A stretch of DNA of 64,000 nt from positions 1 through 64,000 of the forward strand of contig JAUIMG010000007.1 of assembly GCA_030433355.1 (NCBI GenBank), written 5' to 3'. The notes below the pieces were generated by a model. The model saw only the letters and a list, made by a program, of their open reading frames with translations, ran no database searches and was not told the DNA's origin. Positions 1-6,455 of the stretch are shown here, one piece after another (position 1 is the first letter of the stretch; the number at the start of each line of letters is the position of its first letter). The position numbers were made by a program, and so were the translations under genes. This DNA is from Bacteroidia bacterium. Lineage in GTDB: Bacteria > Bacteroidota > Bacteroidia > Flavobacteriales_E > Vicingaceae.

Positions 1-86
1 GACGAGATCTAGGTCTCTGCGTATATCATAACCTTAATCCTCTCTTTTTCCTTTCTAATTTAGATTACAAGTTAATTAAAAGACAA

Positions 87-216
87 GCTTAAGATGTATA
101 AAAGCAATAGCGGTTCGGGTGCAAACTCGAACCGTTTTTGTGTTTATTTAAGTATATTGATAATCGAAAAGAAGGAGCGTTTTAAGCCGCTACTGCTCTT
201 ATACTAAACGTTGGGC
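87..216. repeat. Long imperfect inverted repeat, attC-like
   Basis: Bases 97-113 (TATAAAAGCAATAGCGG) pair with 187-203, whose reverse complement differs at only 2 of 17 positions. Outside the right arm, bases 210-216 read GTTGGGC, which fits the integron core GTTRRRY. Outside the left arm, 87-93 read GCTTAAG, one base off RYYYAAC. A smaller perfect hairpin (111-117 with 128-134) sits inside. A long folded palindrome with such ends resembles an integron attC site. The spacers are unequal (3 and 6 nt) and no integrase is in the window, so attC identity is inference. It could instead be a dispersed palindromic element. Confidence 0.5.
111..139 (+). terminator. Hairpin with T-run
   Basis: CGGTTCG (111-117) and CGAACCG (128-134) form a perfect 7-bp stem with a 10-base loop, followed by five T residues. 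It has the form of an intrinsic terminator for a gene lying left of the window. It is nested in the larger inverted repeat, so it may be only part of that element. Bases 2-94 are open in one forward frame and could be the tail of an unseen gene, but I do not recognise the peptide. Confidence 0.35.
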
Positions 217-300
217 TTAATAAGGTCCGATATACAAACATCCTTTACAGAGTTATAGAAACATCGTTTACACTTTTTAACTTGCAATTTAAACCAAAAC

Positions 301-747
301 TCAAATTGGCACTTCATCGTACCCACTTTTAATAACTGTAGAAATTATTTTAAACCTGGTATTCGCTTTAATAATATTGCTTGAATGAGCAGGAATAATG
401 ATTGATTCTCCAGTGTTAAGTGAATGAGATTTTCCGTTTATAACAATCTCAGCTTTTCCATCAATGACTTGTATAAAGGTGTCAAAAGGTGATGTTTTTT
501 CAGTTAGAGCCTCCCCGGAATCAAAAGAGGATACCGTTACATTTCCAGTGGTTTTCTTAATAATTGTTTTGATTACAACGGAATTAGGTATATACTCAAT
601 AATCTCTAAGATGATAAAGGCGGTATTCTTTTCTTGTTCTACCTCTTGCTTATCTATTTTGGAAGCTAGTTTTTCTTTCAATATTTTGCCTATACCAACT
701 TTATTTGCTCTAGTATTATCTTTTTTTTCTTTTGACATGAACTTCAA
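301..747 (-). CDS. Cupin-domain protein
   Basis: A 148-residue cytoplasmic protein. The first 45 residues are charged (lysine- and glutamate-rich). Residues from about 45 to the end form one small cupin beta-barrel: a segment with DTFIQVIDGKAEI, then NGKSHSLNTGESIIIPA, which is the usual cupin motif 2 with its G-x5-P-like turn. The metal-binding histidines of motif 1 are not evident, so it may bind a ligand rather than act as a metalloenzyme. Translation may begin at Met1 or at Met4 (738). It stands alone, in the same orientation as the YtxH operon upstream. A perfect -7 box lies 69 bases in front. Substrate unknown. Confidence 0.75.
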   Translation of the reverse strand: MKFMSKEKKDNTRANKVGIGKILKEKLASKIDKQEVEQEKNTAFIILEIIEYIPNSVVIKTIIKKTTGNVTVSSFDSGEALTEKTSPFDTFIQVIDGKAEIVINGKSHSLNTGESIIIPAHSSNIIKANTRFKIISTVIKSGYDEVPI

Positions 748-815
748 GGTTTTAAATTATTAAGTCGGTATAAGCTTAGTATCCATAATTATATAATTTA
801 ATTTGGCACTTAGTT

Positions 816-823
816 CAAATGTA
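816..823 (-). promoter_or_regulatory. Candidate -7 box for the cupin gene
   Basis: The minus strand reads TACATTTG, an exact match to the Bacteroidota -7 consensus TAnnTTTG, 69 bases before the cupin start. A TTG on the same strand lies 27 bases further up, wider than the usual 19-21, so the -33 element is doubtful. The rest of 748-946 shows nothing else. Confidence 0.3.
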
Positions 824-946
824 ACTACTAGCTATACTTAGAATATTATGCAACTAAACTTATAGATTACATATGTTACAGATTCACTATATTGATTTTT
901 GCTTTATCACTTACCCTATAAAAAAAAAGAAATAGGTCATAAGATT

Positions 947-1279
947 TTAACTTCTTAAGTTCCCTGAAATTAATTTTGTTGTTACGTATTGAACTACATA
1001 ACCAAATAAATTTTTGAATTTTGAATTTGAGTTTCCAACCCATATCTTTTTTGAAAGATAACCCCCAGTGATACTTATTAAAGACTCAAAAAAATGTCTT
1101 TTAACTTGAGGCTCTTCATTAATATCATTGAAAGCTCGTAATATCAATCTTGAAGGCTTTAATTCTTCATAGGTATAATTCAATTGAATTTTTAGTTCCT
1201 CTAGATTCTCACTCCTTTCTTTCTCCAGATGAATAATTTTTTCTTCAAGAATTTGACTTTGATTTTTGTGAGTTTTCAT
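947..1279 (-). CDS. Small coiled-coil protein of the YtxH-holin cluster
   Basis: A 110-residue protein of unknown function. Residues 8-40 are strongly charged and likely form a coiled coil. The second half is more hydrophobic, with an alternation of glycine and short apolar runs (SITGGYLSKKIWVG, then LFGYVVQYVTTKLIS), suggesting a peripheral or weakly embedded membrane helix. It is the last gene of a three-gene minus-strand operon, 18 bases after the holin-like gene. From memory, similar short proteins accompany YtxH and holin-family genes in Bacteroidota and probably act with them at the envelope under stress; that role is inference. No enzyme motif is visible. Confidence 0.6.
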   Translation of the reverse strand: MKTHKNQSQILEEKIIHLEKERSENLEELKIQLNYTYEELKPSRLILRAFNDINEEPQVKRHFFESLISITGGYLSKKIWVGNSNSKFKNLFGYVVQYVTTKLISGNLRS

Positions 1280-1297
1280 TTTTCCAAATAATAGATT

Positions 1298-1657
1298 CTA
1301 TAGGATCTTCTTTCTAGACTTCTGCAACTTTTCAATAACAAGATTTGCAATAGGTATTTTGATTAATCGGTCGTTGAAAAAATAAATGAGTATCGTAATT
1401 ATAATATAGAAAGTGGAAACTATTAAAAATCCTAAATAGTAAGCTCCCATCAAATTACCAATTAATAAGCTTATGGCGATGTTAACAAACAGGATGAAAA
1501 TTGAAAATGCTAGAACTAAAGCTAAAGTTGATATTAGAGAAGATACTATATCAGATGTGATTTCTATAGCGTTAAGTTTGCACAATTCTATACTATTTTC
1601 AGTATATACTTTAACTTTATCATAAAGCAATTCAATATGTTTTGCAGCAGTTTCCAT
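1298..1657 (-). CDS. Holin-family (phage holin superfamily III-like) membrane protein
   Basis: A 119-residue inner-membrane protein. An amphipathic N-terminal helix (1-35) is followed by two long hydrophobic segments at about 38-66 and 72-97 separated by a short glycine-containing turn, and a basic tail (KLQKSRKK). This is the layout of the Phage_holin_3_6-like family, which in bacterial chromosomes is mostly not a phage lysis gene. It lies 7 bases after the YtxH gene and 18 bases before the coiled-coil gene, so the three are probably co-transcribed. No phage genes are nearby, so a host envelope role is more likely. Family placement is from topology and length. Confidence 0.7.
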   Translation of the reverse strand: METAAKHIELLYDKVKVYTENSIELCKLNAIEITSDIVSSLISTLALVLAFSIFILFVNIAISLLIGNLMGAYYLGFLIVSTFYIIITILIYFFNDRLIKIPIANLVIEKLQKSRKKIL

Positions 1658-1664
1658 ACTCTTG

Positions 1665-1931
1665 CTATGAAGCTTTTTTTACTTTTTCTTTTATGTCTTC
1701 TTTCTCCTTATGAAGTAACTCTTCCCCTTGACGTTTTAATGTGTCGTATCTTTCAGAAACTGTATCTAAAAGCTCATCAAAACCGCCTTTTAGTTTGTCC
1801 TTAGTTTCCTTTGTTTTTGATATGATTTTCTTTCTTGTTTTCGACCCTTTATCAGGAGCCAATAAGACCCCTATTGTAGCGCCTACAGCTAATCCTGCGA
1901 CTAAACCTAATATGATATTACTTGATTTCAT
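1665..1931 (-). CDS. YtxH domain protein
   Basis: An 88-residue protein. Residues 5-26 form a glycine- and alanine-rich transmembrane segment (IILGLVAGLAVGATIGVLLAP) followed by the diagnostic APDKGSKTRKKI stretch of YtxH proteins, then a charged helical tail to the end. It is anchored in the inner membrane with the tail in the cytoplasm. YtxH proteins belong to the general stress regulon in Bacillus; in Bacteroidota they are often found beside holin-like and DUF5670-like genes, as here. It heads the intact part of the operon; the gene in front of it (1980-2113) is broken. Confidence 0.85.
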   Translation of the reverse strand: MKSSNIILGLVAGLAVGATIGVLLAPDKGSKTRKKIISKTKETKDKLKGGFDELLDTVSERYDTLKRQGEELLHKEKEDIKEKVKKAS

Positions 1932-1979
1932 TTTTTATATTATTAATTGTTTAATTAATCACCTTAACTCCTATTTTCC

Positions 1980-2113
1980 TCATCCTATTTGTCTAGATAG
2001 ACCTGTTATAACTATATAAATATGCGTGATAATCCGCCTGCACTATCGATAAAAAAGCCAAAGACTCAACCAATGAGAAAAATAACCGCAATGGTGTATT
2101 TTAAAACTCTCAT
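1980..2113 (-). pseudogene. Broken DUF5670/Lmo0937-like small membrane protein
   Basis: Reading from ATG at 2113, the minus strand gives MRVLKYTIAVIFLIG, then a TGA (2068-2066), then VFGFFIDSAGGLS. After a frame change near 2024 it continues as HIYIVITGLSRQIG. Intact members of this family, as I recall them, read roughly 'LYTIAVIL-IW-IGFF...AGGLIHILLVIA', so the TGA falls where a tryptophan codon (TGG) is expected and the tail is out of frame. Two lesions in a 50-residue gene indicate decay. It sits 48 bases upstream of the YtxH gene, a usual neighbour. A sequencing error could explain one lesion but hardly both. Confidence 0.5.
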
Positions 2114-2167
2114 TTCCTACTTTTTTTGATTGTTAAATTCTTAAGCTAACTTTTTCTTAGAGATGTA

Positions 2168-2197
2168 ATAAAGCAGACCTGAGGGAGTCTGCTTTAT
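2168..2197 (-). terminator. Hairpin between the AraC gene and the YtxH operon
   Basis: Bases 2168-2178 (ATAAAGCAGAC) and 2187-2197 are perfectly complementary, giving an 11-bp stem with an 8-base loop. It lies about 110 bases past the end of the AraC-type gene and is flanked by AT-rich DNA rather than a long T-run. It probably ends transcription from the AraC-type gene. Confidence 0.5.
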
Positions 2198-2307
2198 GTT
2201 ACCAATGGTTTTTTACACTTTGTAACTTTACTAACTAATTCTTATAAACAAAGGTGACTAATTAAATAGCTAATTAGTTATATAGTAAGGAAGTAGATTT
2301 GCATATA

Positions 2308-2823
2308 TCACAGATTCTCTAAGTTTCCTTTTCTTTTTGCACCTATTTTTTTATAAAAGGAAGGAGATTGACCAGTTACTTTTTTGAATTGATTAGACAA
2401 ATGTGCTACACTGCTATAATTTAATTTATATGCTATTTCTGTGAGATCTAGTTCATCATAGAGTATGAGTTCTTTGGCTCTTTCTATTTTATGATTGATA
2501 ATAAAATGTTGTATGGTGATGCCTTTGACTTCGGAAAACAGATTGGATAGATAAGTGTAATCATAGTTTAATTTTTCACTTATGAAATCTGAATAGTTTA
2601 CTTGTGGAACTTCATCAGAATAGTGGATCATTTCAATAATCACATTTTTTATTTTATCTACAAGTATACTTTTTCGATCGTCCAATAATTCTAAACCAGA
2701 AACAGCCAAATTTGATTTCAATTTTTGTTTTAATTCATCCGTAATGTCCTCTTTTATTTCAATCATACCAAGTTCAATACTCGTATAATGTAAGTCTAGC
2801 TTTTCTAATTCTAACTTAACCAT
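2308..2823 (-). CDS. AraC-family transcriptional regulator
   Basis: A DNA-binding regulator of about 171 residues from the start at 2823. That start has AAGGTG seven bases before ATG; the in-frame Met 15 codons earlier lacks such a site. The last 100 residues hold the two helix-turn-helix motifs: YTYLSNLFSEVKG for the first and LTEIAYKLNYSSVAHLSNQF, followed by KKVTGQSPSFYKK, for the second, ending in the basic tail GAKRKGN. The N-terminal 70 residues contain no cupin ligand domain, so the sensed signal is unclear. Short AraC proteins of this type are common in Bacteroidota. Its targets may be the neighbouring stress genes; this is inference. Confidence 0.85.
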   Translation of the reverse strand: MVKLELEKLDLHYTSIELGMIEIKEDITDELKQKLKSNLAVSGLELLDDRKSILVDKIKNVIIEMIHYSDEVPQVNYSDFISEKLNYDYTYLSNLFSEVKGITIQHFIINHKIERAKELILYDELDLTEIAYKLNYSSVAHLSNQFKKVTGQSPSFYKKIGAKRKGNLENL

Positions 2824-2893
2824 AAGCTTGCACCTTAAACTTACCATGTATTTAATATAGAGTTTCACTTTGTATTATTGGCTTTATAACTGA

Positions 2894-3037
2894 TTCTATC
2901 TAAAGGTAAGCTATATATTGGCATTTAACTACGAAAAGGACAGAAATAAAAAACCTTGGGGCCAAGAAGTAGGTTATTTGAGAGATATAAACGGATTTAT
3001 TATTGAAATCTACACACCAATTCAAAATCAGGAATAA
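2894..3037 (+). pseudogene. C-terminal remnant of a VOC/glyoxalase protein
   Basis: The forward frame ending at TAA 3035-3037 encodes KKPWGQEVGYLRDINGFIIEI followed by a short tail. This 'PWGQ..-Y-RD-NG--IEI' pattern is the end of vicinal-oxygen-chelate proteins (glyoxalase or bleomycin-resistance type), including the last metal-ligand glutamate. The frame is closed by TGA at 2891-2893 and there is no suitable start, so only the last 40 or so residues of a protein normally near 120 long remain. The fragment lies between the AraC-type gene and the broken SRPBCC gene, in a stretch with several dead genes. Confidence 0.65.
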
Positions 3038-3196
3038 AAACTACCACCAACAGGCTGTATAAGAAATAGCGAATAGAGTTCTAACTAGAACTGCTTTTTC
3101 ACTCTATTAAAGTATATTGTAATTTGAAAAGTAGTACAATAATTCTACTATTTCTTAAATACAAAACCGTCGTAGGAATCAAAAAATTTAGAATAG

Positions 3197-3634
3197 ATGA
3201 ATATTCCAATATATACAAATGCCCCGGTAGTTCAATCCAAAGAGATTATCATCCATGCAAAGCCAAAAAAGGTTTGGGAGATTATGATCGATATAGACAA
3301 TTGGTCTGCTTGGAACAAAAACATCAAAAACGCTAAAACTTAGAGCAAACCTGCTGTTGGCAGCATGTTTAAATGGACTAACAATGGGAGTAAAATCACC
3401 TCAAAAATTCACACCCTAGAAAAGAACAGCAAGCTTGGTTGGATAGGAAAGAACTTTGCAGCTAAGGCTATACATAATTGGTATCTGACCTCTACAGAAG
3501 AAGGAACAAAGGTGAGAACGGAAGAAAGCATGGAAGGCTGGTTAATAAGTCTTATGAAAAGGAAAATGAACCGTATACTTATGGATGACATGACTTCTTG
3601 GCTTGAATCGTTAAAAATAGAATGCGAAGAATAA
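3197..3634 (+). pseudogene. SRPBCC-family gene with internal amber codon
   Basis: From ATG 3197 the frame encodes MNIPIYTNAPVVQSKEI, then KPKKVWEIMIDIDNWSAWN, then reaches TAG at 3341-3343. The same frame resumes at once with SKPAVGSMFKWTNNGSKI and runs to a normal end with SMEGWLISLMKRKMN and a tryptophan-containing last helix. Joined, this is a complete START/polyketide-cyclase-like protein of about 145 residues, a hydrophobic-ligand-binding fold. The lesion is a single in-frame stop, so the gene is probably recently inactivated, unless the stop is a sequencing error or is read through. Bases 3635-3809 downstream contain no gene I can support. Confidence 0.75.
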
Positions 3635-3809
3635 ATAAGAGGAAACAAGCAATAGAGGCTGTATTACACGGATTTTCCACCTTTAAACAGATCAAAAAAC
3701 TTCGTTTCTAAAAATATTCACTCATTTAAATTTTACCAAAGAATATATTCTGCCTTTATCTGGAAAGGTATTGTAACTTTACCCTCTTCAATTAAGGAAT
3801 TGATTTAAA

Positions 3810-4925
3810 ATGAATTGTCTATTAACTGGTGCCAGTGGAATTGTTGGAAGTCACATTCTTTTTGAATGGCTGCGCAAGTCTATTGTTGAAAAAACGGTAG
3901 ATCACCTTTATGTGGTAATTAGAGATGGTAAGAAGTCTGCCCAAGATCGTTTGCTAGCTATTTTAAAAGATCCATCTCGCCCTAACTTTTTAGACAACTA
4001 TTCTTTAGCAGAATGCTTAGAAAAACTCAGTGTAATTTCTCATGATTTATCTACCATCACCAAAGACACTTTAAAAAAGTACGATTTTGATGCAGTAATC
4101 CATTGCGCAGGTTCTACAAGCCTATTGCACACCAATGAATCTAAAGAGAAGGTACACACCCAAAACTTCTTAGTCACTAAGCAAATCATAGAGCAGCTTC
4201 CAACTAGCGTAAATCGTTTTCTTTATATTAGCACTGCCTACTCTTTTGGCATTCAAAATAAAAAAGTGAATGACCGCATGGAGCAGCAGGATGTTACCCA
4301 TTTTAGAAATCCATACGAGAAATCTAAATATGAATGTGAACTCTATGTGAAAGAAGCCTGCAAAAAGAAGAATATCCAAGCACAAATCTTAAGACCGAGC
4401 ATAATTTGTGGTCGCTTAATAGATGCTCCTTTTTATGAAACTCCAAAGTTTGATGTTTTCTATTCTTGGGCAATATTTTTAGATAAGTACGCAAAGAAAT
4501 CTTTAGAGAATTTTAGAATTTGGATAGATAAAAAGAGCGGCTTAAATATAGTTCCTGTTGACTTTGTTTCTAAGGCTGTTTTATATGCGTTTTTAAATCC
4601 AGATATTAAAGAATTGAATATTGTAAACCCCAAGCAAATACTGCACAAAGACTATGTGGGAGATGTCCTGGAGTCCTTCAATATTAGCTCTTACGAATAC
4701 ATAGAAGAAAAGCCTGAAGACTTGAATATTTTTGAACAGTTATACTACAAAAGCATCGGCAGCCTTTTCGAGAAATACGTCTCCATTCCTGATCTGCAAT
4801 TTCAACCGGATCAAATCCTAAAGTTAATAGAGCAACTACACCTTGACATTACTTTAGGTGTTCATGAAAATTTCATGAACCTCATCAATTTTTCTGTAGA
4901 GAAAAAATTTAGAAAGAGTTACTGA
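3810..4925 (+). CDS. Extended SDR, fatty-acyl/thioester-reductase-like
   Basis: A 371-residue NAD(P)-dependent oxidoreductase. The Rossmann glycine motif TGASGIVGSH is at residues 7-16, an RDGKKSAQDRL segment typical of the NAD_binding_4 (male-sterility/thioester reductase) branch follows the second strand, HCAGSTSLLH lies near 96, and the catalytic Tyr-Lys pair is in YEKSKYECE near 168-176. Such domains reduce acyl thioesters to aldehydes or alcohols when joined to a carrier protein or acyl-CoA partner. Here it is a free protein with no acyl-carrier or adenylation gene nearby, so its substrate is unknown. It follows the broken SRPBCC gene and stands alone. Confidence 0.8.
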   Translation: MNCLLTGASGIVGSHILFEWLRKSIVEKTVDHLYVVIRDGKKSAQDRLLAILKDPSRPNFLDNYSLAECLEKLSVISHDLSTITKDTLKKYDFDAVIHCAGSTSLLHTNESKEKVHTQNFLVTKQIIEQLPTSVNRFLYISTAYSFGIQNKKVNDRMEQQDVTHFRNPYEKSKYECELYVKEACKKKNIQAQILRPSIICGRLIDAPFYETPKFDVFYSWAIFLDKYAKKSLENFRIWIDKKSGLNIVPVDFVSKAVLYAFLNPDIKELNIVNPKQILHKDYVGDVLESFNISSYEYIEEKPEDLNIFEQLYYKSIGSLFEKYVSIPDLQFQPDQILKLIEQLHLDITLGVHENFMNLINFSVEKKFRKSY

Positions 4926-4978
4926 TTAAAACTTGATTCCAATAAACATTTAGAATTCCAAGTTTACTTCTTCTATTA

Positions 4979-4994
4979 ATCGTAATATTGCAAT
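4979..4994. promoter_or_regulatory. Putative ArsR operator and -7 region of the ars operon
   Basis: ATCGTAATATTGCAAT consists of two halves that are inverted copies in 6 of 8 positions, 14 bases before the arsR start at 5009. Its middle, TAATATTG (4983-4990), is one base off the Bacteroidota -7 box TAnnTTTG, so a repressor bound here would block the promoter. Auto-repression relieved by arsenite is how ArsR proteins work; the exact site is inferred from symmetry and position. Confidence 0.5.
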
Positions 4995-5008
4995 GTAATA
5001 ATAAAGTA

Positions 5009-5338
5009 ATGGGATTAAGCAAAACAGAAATTTTTACCGACCAACAAAACCAGATTGCATTGTTTGCAAAAGTTTTTGGTCATCCTGCAAGAGTTGCTAT
5101 TTTAGAATACCTTTTTAAGCTTAATACCTGTGTTTGTGGCGATTTAGTTGATGAAATTGGATTGGCACAACCTACTATTTCTCAGCACTTAAAAGAACTA
5201 AAACTTTTGGGACTTATCAAAGGAAATGTAGAAGGAACAAGCGTTTGTTATTGCATTCACAAGGAAAACTGGACGAAAATGAAAGAGCTAATGGTTCAGT
5301 TTTTAGATCAAGACATTAATACTACAAACTGTTGTTAA
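5009..5338 (+). CDS. arsR: ArsR-family arsenic-responsive repressor
   Basis: A winged-helix repressor of 109 residues counted from ATG 5009 (MGLSKTEIF). The in-frame TTG at 4988 lies inside the putative operator and is a less likely start. The sensor motif in helix 3 is TCVCGDL (Cys41 and Cys43), followed by the recognition helix AQPTISQHLKEL. Further cysteines occur at SVCYC, and the protein ends in Cys-Cys. These thiols are candidates for binding arsenite or antimonite, which would release it from DNA. It is first in a four-gene operon: 10 bases to the DUF6428-like gene, then arsC and acr3. Family and role are strong; the ligand is inferred from the operon. Confidence 0.92.
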   Translation: MGLSKTEIFTDQQNQIALFAKVFGHPARVAILEYLFKLNTCVCGDLVDEIGLAQPTISQHLKELKLLGLIKGNVEGTSVCYCIHKENWTKMKELMVQFLDQDINTTNCC

Positions 5339-5348
5339 ACCAAATAAT

Positions 5349-5816
5349 ATGAAACTTTCAGAAATTAAAAATCACTTAAAGCAATTGGAGCAAATTGCTT
5401 TTCAATTGCCAAACGGAAATTTAGTTCCTAATCACTTTCACGTTACGGAAGTAGGAAAAGTGAGCAAACATTTTATAGATTGTGGTGGAACCATTAGAAA
5501 AGAGGAAGTGGTAAACTTTCAACTTTGGAATGCTAATGATTATGACCATCGCTTGCATCCAGAAAAACTACGGAACATCATTGAATTATCTGAAAAAGCT
5601 TTGCATATTGAAGATTTGGAAATTGAGGTAGAATACCAAGGGCAAACCATAGAGAAATTCGGATTGGATTTTAACGGACAGAACTTTTTGCTAACTACGA
5701 AACAAACCGATTGCTTGGCTAAAGACAACTGCGGTATTCCTGTCGAAAAGCCTAGAGTTAAATTATCAGAATTGCAAAAAGCTAATGCTTGTAATCCAAA
5801 TAGTGCTTGTTGCTAA
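5349..5816 (+). CDS. DUF6428-like protein of the ars operon
   Basis: A 155-residue soluble protein, conserved in Bacteroidota arsenic operons as far as I recall, with no established function. The body carries ANDYDHRLHPEKLRNIIELS and an acidic strand region LEIEVEYQGQTIEKFGLDF. The last 45 residues hold six cysteines: DCLAKDNCGIP, then ANACNPNSACC at the very end. The Cys-Cys end mirrors that of ArsR, encoded just upstream. A role as an As(III)-binding protein, for instance handing arsenite to ACR3, is plausible from gene order and thiols but is inference. No signal peptide or membrane segment is present. Confidence 0.8.
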   Translation: MKLSEIKNHLKQLEQIAFQLPNGNLVPNHFHVTEVGKVSKHFIDCGGTIRKEEVVNFQLWNANDYDHRLHPEKLRNIIELSEKALHIEDLEIEVEYQGQTIEKFGLDFNGQNFLLTTKQTDCLAKDNCGIPVEKPRVKLSELQKANACNPNSACC

Positions 5817-5831
5817 GATTAATTTCGCACC

Positions 5832-6455
5832 ATGACTTTGATTTCAAAATTAGATGGATTTGTCTCTAGCATAAAGCACAAAACAATATCAGAAGAACGA
5901 AGACAAGTTCTTCAGCCGCTTGTGGATTATATCCAAGAAAAGGTAAATTCTAAAGAGGAAATACTCTTGAATTTCATTTGTACACACAACTCGCGTAGAA
6001 GTCATTTGGCGCAAATTTGGGCGAAGAGCATGGCACATTTTTATAATGTGACCAAGGTAAAATGCTACTCCGGAGGAACAGAAGCAACAGCCGTATTTCC
6101 CATGATTATTAAAACATTAGAAAATACAGGCTTTCAAATCATTAAATTATCAGAAGAAGACAATCCAAGCTATTCCATTAAATATGCAGAAAATACCACT
6201 CCTATAATCGCATTTTCAAAAAGCATAGAGCATCAACAAAACCCCAAGTCCAATTTTGCCGGGATTATGACATGCTCCCAAGCTGAAGAAACTTGCCCAT
6301 TTGTTATTGGTGCAGAAAAGCGAATAAGCATTAATTACAAAGACCCAAAGGAGTTTGATAACACCCCTCTGCAAGAGGAGAAATATCAAGAGCGTAGTCT
6401 TCAAATTGCTACAGAATTGCACTATGTATTTTCAAAAATTAAATCTTCCTCATGA
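5832..6455 (+). CDS. arsC: Thioredoxin-type arsenate reductase (LMW-PTPase fold)
   Basis: A 207-residue enzyme that reduces arsenate to arsenite. The phosphatase-type P-loop is CTHNSRRS with Cys50 as nucleophile. Cys148 and Cys155 lie in [11 protein letters not shown] and match the relay pair Cys82/Cys89 of Staphylococcus aureus ArsC, and the following KDPKEF matches the conserved acidic loop. It is therefore expected to be recycled by thioredoxin. It is about 75 residues longer than the S. aureus enzyme, with about 40 extra residues before the P-loop and others spread later. The stop overlaps the start of acr3 by four bases (ATGA), suggesting coupled translation. Confidence 0.88.
   Translation: MTLISKLDGFVSSIKHKTISEERRQVLQPLVDYIQEKVNSKEEILLNFICTHNSRRSHLAQIWAKSMAHFYNVTKVKCYSGGTEATAVFPMIIKTLENTGFQIIKLSEEDNPSYSIKYAENTTPIIAFSKSIEHQQNPKSNFAGIMTCSQAEETCPFVIGAEKRISINYKDPKEFDNTPLQEEKYQERSLQIATELHYVFSKIKSSS

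Noticed and set aside
1298-1931. Possible prophage lysis module (holin-like gene)
   Set aside because: No endolysin, structural, integrase or packaging genes are near. YtxH plus a holin-family protein is a common chromosomal stress pair in Bacteroidota.
3124-3336. Separate 70-residue protein
   Set aside because: It is a shifted frame of the broken SRPBCC gene; the frame offset by one base gives clear family similarity.
3635-3711. Short open frame after the SRPBCC pseudogene
   Set aside because: About 25 codons without a start, ribosome-binding site or recognisable similarity.
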